DNA of 64,000 nt from Promicromonospora sp. MEB111 (GCF_030209445.1 NZ_JARVSD010000016.1:1-64000), one strand, 5' to 3'. Positions 38,708 through 47,597 are shown, numbered from the stretch's first letter. Notes: generated by a model not told the origin, from the sequence alone. Made by a program: numbers and translations.

Positions 38708-40627
38708 GTGACGACCACCGCTCCCCCCGCCGCGCCCCCTCGCCACGTGCGGTCCGCCACCCTCCCGGTGCCACCGCCCCCGCTGCCGTCGGTGTACTTC
38801 CGGGCCGTGGACGGGCTGCGCGGCGTAGCCGTGCTGTCGGTGCTGATGTACCACACGGGCCTGTACGAGAACGGCCTGTTCGGGGTGGACCTGTTCATGG
38901 TCCTCTCGGGCTACCTCATCACCCTGACGCTGCTGCGCGAGGAGTCCCGGAGAGCGCGGATCCGCCTCGGGTCGTTCTACCGGCGCCGGGCCAAGCGGTT
39001 GCTGGTGCCGCTGCTGGTCACGCTAGGAGCAACCGCCGTGGCGACGACGCTGCTCGGCCGGCCGGAAGAGGCGGACCGCGTGCTGCAGCAGGGCCTCGCC
39101 TCCCTGCTCCAGGTCGCGAACTGGGAGCAGATCGCCCGCGGCGAGGCCTACTGGGACGCGATGGGCGTGCCCGGCCCCCTGGCGCACATGTGGTCGCTCT
39201 CGCTGACCGAGCAGTTCTACCTGGTGTGGCCGCCGCTGCTGGCCCTGGTGTGCGCCGTCGTCACCCGGGGCCGGCGCGCGGTGATCGCGGTGATCGCCGC
39301 GGGGCTGGCGATCGCCATGACCACGGTGACCGTGCTGCAGTACGACGGCGGCAACGCCGACCTGATGTACCTGGGCACGCACACGCACGGCGTCGGGCTC
39401 ATGGTGGGTTCCTGCGCCGCGTTCGTGACCGCCGCGAGCCTGCGGCGCCAGGCGCGCGGACCGGTCGCGCGACGGCGTCTGCCGAGACCGCTCGCGGGCC
39501 TGGTCACAGTGGTGCTGCTGGGCGCGATCGTCGTGGTCTCGGTGGGGACCGACACCTATGAGGCGCCGTGGCTGTACCGGTGGGGCGGCCTGACGGTGGT
39601 CGCCGTCCTCAGCGCCGCCCTGATCCTGGCCCTCACCCGGGAGGACACCCTGGTGGCCAGGGCGTTCGCGTCGATGCCGCTGGTGGAGCTGGGGAAGGCC
39701 TCCTACTCGCTCTACCTGGTGCACGTGCCGGTCTTCTGGGTCCTGCAGCGCACCGTGGAGGTGCCGGGTCCCGCCACGATCGCCCTCATGGGCATCCCCT
39801 GGTCCGTCGTGATCGCGCTGTTCCTGCACCACATCGTCGGCGAGCCCGTACGCCTGCGCCGGTGGAACCGCGCCGGGGGCACGTCGTTCGCCGTGCTGAC
39901 CGCCGCGGTGTGCGCAGCCCTGGTGGTGTCGCCCACGATGGTCCGCCAGGAGTCGGGTACCGGCGGCGTACGGGTGCTCGTGCTGGGCGACTCGCTCGGT
40001 CACGACTTCGCCACATCGCTCACCACGTTCGCCGCCGATGACTTCTCCGTCACCGACGCCGCCTTCAACGGCTGCGGCATCTTCAGCCCGGAGACGAGCC
40101 GCACCACCGCGATCGAGCAGGGCCCGGCGCCGGGCTGCCTGCCCTGGGAGGACCGGTGGCGCGACGCCGTCCGCGAGTCGGCGCCCGACGTCGTGCTGGT
40201 CAACCTCGCCTGGGACGGTGCCGAGCAGCGCGTGGGCGGGCGGTGGACGGAGCCGTGCTCGCCCGCCTACGCCGACCGGTACCGGTACCAGCTCGCCTCC
40301 GCCCTGGAGATCCTGACGGCGGACGGCACGCAGCGCCAGGTGCTGCTGGCCAGCTCCCGCAGGTTCACGCCCATCGCGACCCCGGAGAACGCCGCCTGTC
40401 ACACGGACCTGCTCCGAGAGCTCGCCGCGGAGCACCCCGCCACCGTGAGCATGCTCGAGCTCGACGAGTTCGTGTGCACGGACCGGGAGTGCCGTCAGGA
40501 GACGCCGGACGAGGCACCGACCTATATCGACACCGTGCACTTCACGCGCGCGGGCATGCGGTGGATCGCGCCGTGGCTGGCGACCTCCGTCCAGGAGGTC
40601 ACGGGCGCCGAGCCACGCCCGGAGTGA
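38708..40627 (+). CDS. OafA-type membrane O-acyltransferase with SGNH domain
   Basis: A 639-residue acyltransferase_3 family protein from GTG 38708. About ten membrane helices fill residues 30-410 with the family His in MYHTGLYENGLFGVDLFMVL and the conserved WSLSLTEQFYLVWP motif. Residues 425-630 are an extracytoplasmic SGNH domain with GDSLGHDF (nucleophile Ser) and DTVHFT (Asp-His pair). Such fusions O-acetylate surface polysaccharides or peptidoglycan, passing the acyl group across the membrane to the SGNH domain. The setting among surface-protein and glycosyltransferase genes suggests it modifies the polymer made by the GT2 at 42194. Start is only fairly certain, as the ribosome site is weak. 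Confidence 0.9.
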   Translation: MTTTAPPAAPPRHVRSATLPVPPPPLPSVYFRAVDGLRGVAVLSVLMYHTGLYENGLFGVDLFMVLSGYLITLTLLREESRRARIRLGSFYRRRAKRLLVPLLVTLGATAVATTLLGRPEEADRVLQQGLASLLQVANWEQIARGEAYWDAMGVPGPLAHMWSLSLTEQFYLVWPPLLALVCAVVTRGRRAVIAVIAAGLAIAMTTVTVLQYDGGNADLMYLGTHTHGVGLMVGSCAAFVTAASLRRQARGPVARRRLPRPLAGLVTVVLLGAIVVVSVGTDTYEAPWLYRWGGLTVVAVLSAALILALTREDTLVARAFASMPLVELGKASYSLYLVHVPVFWVLQRTVEVPGPATIALMGIPWSVVIALFLHHIVGEPVRLRRWNRAGGTSFAVLTAAVCAALVVSPTMVRQESGTGGVRVLVLGDSLGHDFATSLTTFAADDFSVTDAAFNGCGIFSPETSRTTAIEQGPAPGCLPWEDRWRDAVRESAPDVVLVNLAWDGAEQRVGGRWTEPCSPAYADRYRYQLASALEILTADGTQRQVLLASSRRFTPIATPENAACHTDLLRELAAEHPATVSMLELDEFVCTDRECRQETPDEAPTYIDTVHFTRAGMRWIAPWLATSVQEVTGAEPRPE

Positions 40628-40736
40628 CCGGGGGCGGCCGTCACCTGATGCCGCACTCGTCGTCTGCACCTGTGCACGCTCCCGCGTCATGAGGTCACGC
40701 GGGCGACATCCCACGGAACGATCGAAGGAGAGAACC

Positions 40737-41237
40737 ATGCAACGCATGCGAACGCTGAGCAGGCTGGCCGCCGGGGTCGGTCTCGGCGCGGCCCTCGCCG
40801 CCGCCGGAGCCTGGCCCGCCCACGCGGCCCCCGGCCCCGGGTACGACCTCGAGGACGACCAGGCCACGACGACCGTCGACACCACCGTCGAGATCGACAC
40901 CCTGGCCAACGACGCCTGGTCGTTGCCGGAGGGCTCGCACGGGTGGTTCGACTACCTGCAGAGCCCCACCGAGCAGGGCGGAACGGTCACGGACGCCGGC
41001 TACGGATACGTCTACTACACGCCGCCGCCCGGCTTCGTCGGCACCGACACCTTCGAGTACGGCCGGACCGAGGACGTCACCGGGGAGTACTCGGACACCG
41101 CGACGGTGACGATCACCGTGACCGCGGCAGACAACCCCCCGGTTCCGATGATCGCGCCGGGCATCGCGGCCGTCGGCCTCCTCGGCGGCGGCGCTCTGCT
41201 GGGCGCGCACCGACTGCGCGACCGAGAGCGGGCCTGA
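40737..41237 (+). CDS. Small secreted Big_9-like protein with VPxxxP tail
   Basis: A 166-residue exported protein; ATG 40737 follows GAAGGAGAG. Signal peptide 1-30 (AAGVGLGAALAAAGAWPAHA). The mature part is a single Big_9/cadherin-like module (YDLEDDQATTTVDTTVEIDT, YYTPPPGFVGTDTFEYG, TVTITVTA), closely similar to the last domain of the protein at 36325. The tail has NPPVPMIAP (133-141), a hydrophobic run GIAAVGLLGGGALLGA and an Arg-rich end. VPMIAP matches the VPMVAP of the protein at 37850. It is the first of six closely spaced rightward genes ending with the 485-residue membrane protein. Confidence 0.85.
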   Translation: MQRMRTLSRLAAGVGLGAALAAAGAWPAHAAPGPGYDLEDDQATTTVDTTVEIDTLANDAWSLPEGSHGWFDYLQSPTEQGGTVTDAGYGYVYYTPPPGFVGTDTFEYGRTEDVTGEYSDTATVTITVTAADNPPVPMIAPGIAAVGLLGGGALLGAHRLRDRERA

Positions 41238-41406
41238 CCGCCCGGCAACGTCCGGACCTGTCCGGCACGGCGCGCTGCCTCTGCGCGCCGCGCGGGCGCC
41301 GGGTGACCGAGCACACAGAACCGGGCCGTAGTCGGAGCCAACCGGCTGCGTCTGTCCACGAGGAGGGCCGCGATCTGTGCGGCCCACGTACCGAGAGGAA
41401 TGCGAC

Positions 41407-41592
41407 ATGTACAACACCCCTGGCGTCGGCAGCGGCGTCGCGACCGGCGTCGTCGGAGCCGGCACGCTGGCCCAGACCGGCTTCGACGGCCTGTGGCTCG
41501 CCGTCGCCGCGATCACGTGCGTCGTCGGCGGATTCATCCTCATCCGGGCGAGCCGGTCGCGCCGTCGGCTCGAAGTGACGGGCGAGCGGTGA
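41407..41592 (+). CDS. 61-residue membrane mini-protein with LAQTG motif
   Basis: A 61-residue protein; ATG 41407 follows GAGAGGAATGCGAC. Residues 1-20 are Gly/Val-rich with no signal peptide, then LAQTG (21-25), one transmembrane helix (29-47; LWLAVAAITCVVGGFILI) and RASRSRRR. That is the full layout of a cell-wall sorting signal of the LAxTG kind used by class E sortases, but with no exported domain before it. Its stop overlaps the GTG of exosortase copy 2 (GTGA), so the two are translationally coupled. It may be a structural partner or modulator of the exosortase. I know of no assigned function. Confidence 0.75.
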   Translation: MYNTPGVGSGVATGVVGAGTLAQTGFDGLWLAVAAITCVVGGFILIRASRSRRRLEVTGER

Positions 41593-42197
41593 CCGCCCCG
41601 CCCATCCCGGCGGTGGCCGACGGCGGCTCCCCTGCCGCCGCGGCGCCGCCCGCGCGCCGCCGCACGGCGCTGCGAGTCCTGGCCGCGCTGCCGGTCGCGG
41701 CAGCCGGTGTCGCGACCATCCTCGTCATGGACCTGTTCCGGCATGGCGAGGCCCTGCTGACGGCCTGGTCCCTGGAGAACCTGCTGGGCCGGGCAGCGAA
41801 GGTGTTCCCGGCCGAGGACGTCTTCTACTACCAGGCCGCACGTGGTGCGATCCCCGTGTGGGGCGGCTTCACGATCACCGAGGAGTGCTCCGCGGCCTGG
41901 TTCGTGGGCGGTGTTCTCCTGGTCACCGCGCTGCTGCTCGCCGTGTGGCGCCGCGCGGGCGCCGGCCGGCTGCTGGTCGCCGGCAGCGTCACGGTCGCGC
42001 TCCTCGTGGTGGTCAACACGGCGCGGATGGTGCTGATCACCGAGGCAACGGTCCACTGGGGCGAGTCCGGCTTCGGCTGGTCGCACACGGTCGGTGGCTC
42101 GATCCTCATGATCGCCACCCTGTGCCTGTGCGCGCTGCTCTTCGCACGCATCGCGCTGCTGTCCAGGACCCGGCGAACGAGGGCCGAGCATCCGTGA
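41589..42197 (+). CDS. Exosortase/archaeosortase-family protein (copy 2)
   Basis: A 202-residue membrane protein from GTG 41589. The triad is Cys101 (TITEECSAAWFVGG), Arg147 (VNTARMVLITEA) and His167 (GFGWSHTVGGS), and the segment order matches copy 1 at 35639-36238; the cores around Arg and His are nearly identical. The short N-terminal cytoplasmic leader is Pro/Ala-rich. It is coupled by overlap both to the 61-residue LAQTG protein before it and to the GT2 after it, tying surface-protein processing to polysaccharide synthesis. Candidate substrates are the VPxxxP proteins at 37850 and 40737. Type assignment (which Xrt subfamily) cannot be made by eye. Confidence 0.88.
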   Translation: MTAPPIPAVADGGSPAAAAPPARRRTALRVLAALPVAAAGVATILVMDLFRHGEALLTAWSLENLLGRAAKVFPAEDVFYYQAARGAIPVWGGFTITEECSAAWFVGGVLLVTALLLAVWRRAGAGRLLVAGSVTVALLVVVNTARMVLITEATVHWGESGFGWSHTVGGSILMIATLCLCALLFARIALLSRTRRTRAEHP

Positions 42198-43543
42198 GCA
42201 TCGTCAGTCTCATCGCCACGCTGATCATCACCTCGTCGATGGCGTACTTCGCGCTGCTCATGTGGTCGGGGATCAAGGAGATCCGCCGCAGCGGAACCCG
42301 CCTCGACCACCTGGGCGGCACGAGCTACGGCACAGGACCGGCCGCCGCGGCACCTGATCTCGCGGTGTACTTCCTGGTGCCGTGCCTCAACGAGGCCGAG
42401 GTGGTCGGCCGGACCGTGGCCGGGCTGACGATCAACCCGGGCACCACCACCGTCGTCATCGACGACGGGTCCGACGACGACACGGCCGCCATCGCCCTCG
42501 CCGCGGGGGGTGCCCGCGTGGAAGTGGTCCGGCGCGACCTGCCCGATGCCCGGCAGGGCAAGGGCGCAGCCCTCAACGCGGGGCTCGCCCGGATCCGGGA
42601 GATGGTCGACACCCTCGGACAAGACCCCGGCCGGGTGGTGGTGTGCGTGATGGACGCCGACGGGCGGCTCTCCGCGGGCGCCCTGCACCACGTGCTGCCG
42701 CTGTTCGACCGGCCCAGCGTCGGCGGTGTCCAGCTCCAGGTGCGCATCCGCAACCGCACCTCGTTCCTCACCCGCTTCCAGGACTTCGAGTTCTGGGGCG
42801 CCTCCAGCGTCACCCAGATCGGCCGCTCCGCGACCGGCACCGTCAGCCTCGGCGGCAACGCCCAGTTCAGCCGGCTCTCCGCGCTCGACTCTGCCGGTGA
42901 GCACCCCTGGACCGACTCCCTGACCGAGGACCTCGACCTGGCGATCACCCTCGCCCTGCGCGGCTGGGAGCTGACCACCACTCCGTTCGCGTCCGTCGAG
43001 CAGCAGGCCGTCGAAAAGGTGTCGCTCCTGCTGCGCCAGCGCACCCGCTGGTACCAGGGCCACATGATGGCGATCAAACGCCTCCCGGAGATCTGGCGCT
43101 CACCCCACCTGTCGCACGTGGCGGCACTGGAGCTCTCCTTCTACTGCCTCTCGCCCTGGGTCCTGACGCTGCCCTGGTCGATCCTGTTCCACGTCTGCGT
43201 GGCGGACCTCGTCCTCAACGGGTCGGCCCTGCTCGACTTCGCCTCGACGCCCGTCGCCATGGTGCTGGTGATCCTCGCCTGGTACCTGCTCGCGTTCGCC
43301 CCGGCGGTGTTCAACGGGTGGCTGTACTGGCGCCGCGACCACAAGGTGGGTCTGCTGCGCGGACTCGCGATGGGCAACTACATGGTGCTCACCAACTACC
43401 TCTCCTTCGCGTGCGCCTGGAAGGCGCTGGCCCGGGTGCTGCGCGGCGAGACCGCCTGGGCGAAGACAGCCCGGACGCGGGAGGCGCCCGCACCCGCGAG
43501 CCAGCAGGTACCGGTGCTCGCGGCCACGGTGCCCGTGCCATGA
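42194..43543 (+). CDS. Processive family-2 glycosyltransferase
   Basis: A 449-residue membrane GT2 starting at GTG 42194, overlapping exosortase 2 (GTGA). It has an N-terminal helix (3-23), the catalytic domain with DDGSDDD (90-96), DAD (154-156) and TED (244-246), the processive-enzyme motif Q282-x2-R285-W286, and three or four C-terminal helices (300-420). This is the layout of hyaluronan, cellulose and poly-GlcNAc synthases, which polymerise a sugar from a UDP-sugar and move the chain outwards. The 2-epimerase two genes on may supply UDP-ManNAc. The product is presumably an exopolysaccharide of the surface locus; the sugar is unknown. Confidence 0.9.
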   Translation: MSIVSLIATLIITSSMAYFALLMWSGIKEIRRSGTRLDHLGGTSYGTGPAAAAPDLAVYFLVPCLNEAEVVGRTVAGLTINPGTTTVVIDDGSDDDTAAIALAAGGARVEVVRRDLPDARQGKGAALNAGLARIREMVDTLGQDPGRVVVCVMDADGRLSAGALHHVLPLFDRPSVGGVQLQVRIRNRTSFLTRFQDFEFWGASSVTQIGRSATGTVSLGGNAQFSRLSALDSAGEHPWTDSLTEDLDLAITLALRGWELTTTPFASVEQQAVEKVSLLLRQRTRWYQGHMMAIKRLPEIWRSPHLSHVAALELSFYCLSPWVLTLPWSILFHVCVADLVLNGSALLDFASTPVAMVLVILAWYLLAFAPAVFNGWLYWRRDHKVGLLRGLAMGNYMVLTNYLSFACAWKALARVLRGETAWAKTARTREAPAPASQQVPVLAATVPVP

Positions 43544-44997
43544 GCGCGCTGCACTCCCCCGGCCGCCGGCCCGCCGCCGCGCGCGGGTGGCTCCCCGGCC
43601 TGGCATGGGCCCTGCTGCTGTTCGCCCTCGGCCTGGTGCGCATGTTCGTCCCGCGTGCCATCGGGCTCGCGGACAGCGGCGGTAGCGCAGGTCTCGCCTG
43701 TCGTCTCGGCATCGCCCCCGAAGGCGGCACACAGTATTTCACCTTCGCGATGTTCCGTTGGGTGGCCGACGACAGCTCGTCGTGCGACGCGGCCGGGACG
43801 CCGCCCCCGTGGCCACAGCTCGCGGGTCTCACGATCGCCCGGGCCGTGTCCACGACGCTCGGTCTGGGCACGCTCGACCTGCGTGTGTCGTCCGTCGCCT
43901 ACTGCGCGCTGGCCGCTCTCGCCGCCGCCCTGGTGGGCCAGGCCGCCCGCCGGCGCCGCTACGGCCGCGCCGTCGCGACGGCGCTCACCTGGATCCTCCT
44001 GATGGACGCCTCGTTCGCGGAATACGCGGCAAGCCTGTACCCGCAGGCGGCCGGGATCGTCGGACTGGTCCTGTGCGGCATGGGCTGGCTCCTGCTCGAC
44101 ACCTCCCGCCGCATCCGCTGGGCCGGCCGGTTCGCACTCGGCCTGGGCAGTGCAGTCCTCGTGTCCTCCGGGCCGGTGCCCGCGCTCGCCGTCGTGCCGC
44201 TCGGCGTGGCGCTGGCCGTGCGCGCCCACCGTTCGCGCGAACGGGGCGGCCGTGCCGCAGCGGTGGTGCTCATGGTCGCGCTGACCGCGCTCGCGGCCGG
44301 CACCTTCCTGGGCGTCTCCGCCGAGCAGCGCAAGAATGACACCTGGGACTACGTGAGCACGGGGATCCTGGCGGACGCCGCGCGGCCGGGTCCCGAGCTG
44401 GAGGCCATGGGGCTGCCGTCCGACGCCGCGCGATTTCTCGGCATCCCCGTCTGGTCTCCTTCCTCGATCCGAGGCTGGGAACGCTGGCCCGACGTCGACC
44501 CGAACCCGGTCCGCGTCTGGGGTTACGTCCTGTCCCATCCGGCCGTGCTGTACGACCGGCTCGACGGCACGGTGCGCGCCATGAACGACGGCCGGCCAGG
44601 CAGCCTCGGCTCGTTCGACGCCACCAGCGGACTGCCCGGCGAGCAGGAGCAACGGGTGACGCTCTTCTCGGGCCGCCAGGCCCAGCTCGCCCCGCTCGGA
44701 TTTCCTGGGGCGGCCGTCCTCGGCCTCCTGCTCGCCTGGCTGGCGCTCGTCATCGCGCGTTCGCCGGTCCATGGCCGCCATGCGCGCCGCCTCGCCTCGA
44801 CGGCGCTCGTCCTGGTGGGCATCGCGGCGAGCCAGGTGGTCGGCACCGCGTTCAGCGAGGCCACCGAGGTCGCCCGTCACGTCGTCGTCGGAAACCTCGC
44901 CGGGCTGCTCGGTCTGTGCCTGCTCGTCACCGCGGGCCTCACCTCGCGTGCTCTGGACGCCGCTGCCCGGCCCGAGGTCGAGCGGTCGCACGCCTGA
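43540..44997 (+). CDS. Polytopic membrane protein, possible GT-C-type glycosyltransferase
   Basis: A 485-residue protein with about ten hydrophobic helices, starting at ATG 43540 overlapping the GT2 stop (ATGA). An early extracytoplasmic loop (GLADSGGSAGLACRLGI, then GTQYFTFAMFRWVADD) and a large loop near residues 270-375 (KNDTWDYVSTG, RGWERWPDVDPNPVRVWGYV) resemble lipid-linked-sugar GT-C enzymes, but no clear DxD or DE pair in the first loop is convincing. Translational coupling to the GT2 suggests a shared pathway, for example transfer of a lipid-linked sugar or export of the polymer. Family not certain. Confidence 0.7.
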   Translation: MSALHSPGRRPAAARGWLPGLAWALLLFALGLVRMFVPRAIGLADSGGSAGLACRLGIAPEGGTQYFTFAMFRWVADDSSSCDAAGTPPPWPQLAGLTIARAVSTTLGLGTLDLRVSSVAYCALAALAAALVGQAARRRRYGRAVATALTWILLMDASFAEYAASLYPQAAGIVGLVLCGMGWLLLDTSRRIRWAGRFALGLGSAVLVSSGPVPALAVVPLGVALAVRAHRSRERGGRAAAVVLMVALTALAAGTFLGVSAEQRKNDTWDYVSTGILADAARPGPELEAMGLPSDAARFLGIPVWSPSSIRGWERWPDVDPNPVRVWGYVLSHPAVLYDRLDGTVRAMNDGRPGSLGSFDATSGLPGEQEQRVTLFSGRQAQLAPLGFPGAAVLGLLLAWLALVIARSPVHGRHARRLASTALVLVGIAASQVVGTAFSEATEVARHVVVGNLAGLLGLCLLVTAGLTSRALDAAARPEVERSHA

Positions 44998-45097
44998 AGG
45001 ACAGATCACGGACGTGGCCGTCACCGGTCCCGCGCGGCTGCGTCGGTCACGTTGGCTCGACCTCTGCGGGCCGTACGCACGAGCAGAAAGAAGCACC

Positions 45098-46276
45098 ATG
45101 CACCGCACCGCTCGCCGCCAGATCGCAGTGCTCTACGGGACTCGGCCCGAGGCCGTGAAGCTCGCCCCGGTCGTCAACGAGCTCAGACGCCGTGACCAGC
45201 ACACGCCTCTCGTGGTCACGTCCGGCCAGCACCGGGGCATGCTCGATCAGGTCAACCGCCTCTTCGAGATCGTCCCCGACCACGATCTGGGCCTGTTGAG
45301 GCGCGGGTACTCGCTCGACGACGTCCTGGTCGGCGCGATCCGCGGCTTCAGCGAATACCTCGACGCGCACCCGGTCGACGCCGTCGTCGTGCAGGGCGAC
45401 ACCACCACCGCCTTCGCCGGCGCCCTGACCGCCTATCACCGGCAGATCCCGGTCGTGCACGTCGAGGCAGGGCTGCGCACCGGCGACGTCTACTCGCCGT
45501 TCCCCGAGGAGGGGAACCGGAAGTTCATCAGCGCGATCGCCGCCCGGCACTGCGCGCCGACGTCGCTGGCCGCCCGCAACCTGTACCTCGAGCACGTGGC
45601 GGAGCAGGACGTCATCGTGACCGGCAACACCGTCATCGACGCACTGATGCACACGGTGTCCCGTCCAGGCCGGATCAGCGACCCCGAGCTCGCCGCCGCG
45701 CTCGACCAAGGGCGGCGGCTGGTCCTGGTCACGGCACACCGCCGCGAGTCCTGGGACAACGGGATCGCCCAGATCGCGCAGGCCGTCGTCCAGGTCGCAG
45801 AGGCGTTCCCGGACGTGCTGGTCGTGGTCCCCCTGCATGCCAACCCCACGGTGCGCGAGGCGATCGTTCCGACGGTCATGCACACAGCGAACATCCTGCT
45901 CACCGAGCCACTGCCCTATACGGAGTTCTGCCAGGTCCTGGCACGGGCCACCGTCGCCGTCACCGACTCCGGCGGCATCCAGGAGGAGGCCCCCGCCTTC
46001 GACGTGCCCGTCGTGATCACCCGCGAGACGACCGAGCGCCCCGAGCTCGTGGAGTCGGGCGGCGGCGTGCTGGTCGGCACCGACGCGGCCCGCATCGCCG
46101 ACACGGTGTGCAAGCTGCTGACCGACGAGGCACTGCATCAGCGCATGGCCTCCGCTCCGAACCCGTTCGGCGACGGCCACGCCGCCGAGCGGGTGGTCGA
46201 CGTGATCGAGTCCATGATCCACGACCGCCGGCGCGACAACGACAATCGCTGGGCGGCGGCCGCCCTCGCCCGCTAG
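45098..46276 (+). CDS. wecB: UDP-N-acetylglucosamine 2-epimerase (non-hydrolysing)
   Basis: A 392-residue enzyme of the WecB/MnaA family that interconverts UDP-GlcNAc and UDP-ManNAc. Characteristic segments appear in order: GTRPEAVKLAPVV at the N-terminus, VVTSGQH, VVQGDTTTAFAGAL, VHVEAGLRTGD, FPEEGNRKFISAIA, TGNTVIDAL, VTAHRRES and the UDP-binding TDSGGIQEEAPAF with TERPE. Length is normal. ATG 45098 lies 100 bp after the preceding gene, so it may have its own promoter. It would feed ManNAc units to the polymer made by the upstream GT2. A strong hairpin follows and appears to close the locus. Confidence 0.93.
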   Translation: MHRTARRQIAVLYGTRPEAVKLAPVVNELRRRDQHTPLVVTSGQHRGMLDQVNRLFEIVPDHDLGLLRRGYSLDDVLVGAIRGFSEYLDAHPVDAVVVQGDTTTAFAGALTAYHRQIPVVHVEAGLRTGDVYSPFPEEGNRKFISAIAARHCAPTSLAARNLYLEHVAEQDVIVTGNTVIDALMHTVSRPGRISDPELAAALDQGRRLVLVTAHRRESWDNGIAQIAQAVVQVAEAFPDVLVVVPLHANPTVREAIVPTVMHTANILLTEPLPYTEFCQVLARATVAVTDSGGIQEEAPAFDVPVVITRETTERPELVESGGGVLVGTDAARIADTVCKLLTDEALHQRMASAPNPFGDGHAAERVVDVIESMIHDRRRDNDNRWAAAALAR

Positions 46277-46338
46277 GACGCCTGGTCCGCAAACCTCCCA
46301 GGGACCATCGGCCGCTGTGGGGTGGATCGAGGCACCAG

Positions 46339-46383
46339 CCACGCCGGAGGCCGGATCTGGGAGGATCTCGGCCTCCGGCGTGG
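46339..46383. terminator. 15-bp perfect hairpin ending the surface/EPS locus
   Basis: CCACGCCGGAGGCCG (46339) pairs perfectly with 46369-46383 across a 15-base loop. It separates the wecB gene from lacI and probably stops transcription of the whole rightward block. Confidence 0.85.
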
Positions 46384-46505
46384 TGGTTCACGGCCGCACG
46401 CTGGAAGCGGCCGACGCGCAGGTGAAACTCTTCCCCCAGGCACAGGACGAGTCTCGCGGGAGGACCGACAGGTAATGTGGGCGGTCGGAATCAGAAGGGG
46501 GCATC

Positions 46506-47558
46506 GTGCGCAAGGTGACGGTCTATGACGTGGCGGAGCTCGCGGGAGTCTCCATCGCCACCGTCTCGTTCGCCTTCACCCGGCCGGACAAGGTCAAGGC
46601 GCAGACGCTCCGGAGCGTGATGGAGGCCGCGGACCAGCTCGGCTATGTGCCCAGCGGGAGCGCACGAGGCCTGGCCCGCGGCCGGACCGGCGCGATCGGC
46701 ATCTATTCCTACGACTACCTGCTCGACCCCGACGAGGACAAGCCGGCCACCGACACGGAGACACCGGTACCTGACGGGCGCCTCTTCCCGCTCTACGCCG
46801 ACGAGGTGCAGCGGGGCGTGCAGATCGAGTGCCGACGCCGCGGCTACGCGCTCATGCTCGGTGGCAACCGGGCCTCCGACCACCTGCCCCACGTGATCGA
46901 GGTGGCCGGACGCGTCGACGGGCTCATCGCGTTCGCCGGAGCGCTGACGGACAACGCGCGCCGCCAGGTGACGGCGCGCATCCCGGTCGTCGAGCTCGGG
47001 GGCCTCGAGCGCGACGACGCACGCACCGTCCTCGTCGACAACGAGAGCGGCATGCACGATCTCACCCTCCACCTCGTCGAACAGCACCACCACCGGCGCT
47101 TCGCCTACGTGGGCGAGCTCGGGACCGAGGAGTTCAAGGCCCGACGGCGCGGCTTCGAGCGCGCCCTGGGCACCCATGGCATCACCGCACCGGAGATCGT
47201 CCCCGCCCACGCGGGCGACGACGCGTCCACGCTCCGCGCCGTCGCGGAGATCCTCGCGCGGCCCGAGCGGCCGGAGGCCATCGTCTGCGACACCGACCAG
47301 TCCGCCCTCGCCGCGATCGTGGCGCTGCGGGCAGCCGGGCTTCGCGTGCCCGACGACGTCGCCGTGACCGGCTTCGACGGCATCCTCGCCGGGCGGATCG
47401 CCGCTCCGGTGCTGACCACCGTCCGCCAGCCGATGGAGCAGATCGGGCGTGCCGCCGTCGAGATCCTTTCGCGGACACTCGACGGGCAGGACGCCGTCGC
47501 CCCGGCGCCCGTGCTGACCTGCGAAGTCTTCGTCGGAAGCAGCTGCGGCACGCACTGA
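46506..47558 (+). CDS. LacI-family transcriptional regulator
   Basis: A 350-residue LacI/GalR repressor from GTG 46506. The HTH (VTVYDVAELAGVSIATVSFA) and hinge (LGYVPSGSARGLARGRTGAIG) are typical; the usual VSRVLN of the recognition helix is replaced by VSFAFT. The periplasmic-binding-like sensor domain occupies 62-345 (AVTGFDGILAGR, TTVRQPMEQIGRAAVEIL). It precedes an ABC sugar importer and GH43 gene in the same direction, with a perfect LacI-type palindrome between, so local repression relieved by an imported sugar is expected. Confidence 0.92.
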   Translation: MRKVTVYDVAELAGVSIATVSFAFTRPDKVKAQTLRSVMEAADQLGYVPSGSARGLARGRTGAIGIYSYDYLLDPDEDKPATDTETPVPDGRLFPLYADEVQRGVQIECRRRGYALMLGGNRASDHLPHVIEVAGRVDGLIAFAGALTDNARRQVTARIPVVELGGLERDDARTVLVDNESGMHDLTLHLVEQHHHRRFAYVGELGTEEFKARRRGFERALGTHGITAPEIVPAHAGDDASTLRAVAEILARPERPEAIVCDTDQSALAAIVALRAAGLRVPDDVAVTGFDGILAGRIAAPVLTTVRQPMEQIGRAAVEILSRTLDGQDAVAPAPVLTCEVFVGSSCGTH

Positions 47559-47597
47559 CGTCACCCACGGGTGTCACATCTGCCTCTTGCGCGGAGA

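Noticed and set aside
37850-41592. Ordinary LPxTG sortase substrates
   Set aside because: The three secreted proteins have V-P tails without LPxTG, and no sortase gene is seen; only the 61-residue protein has a LAxTG motif.
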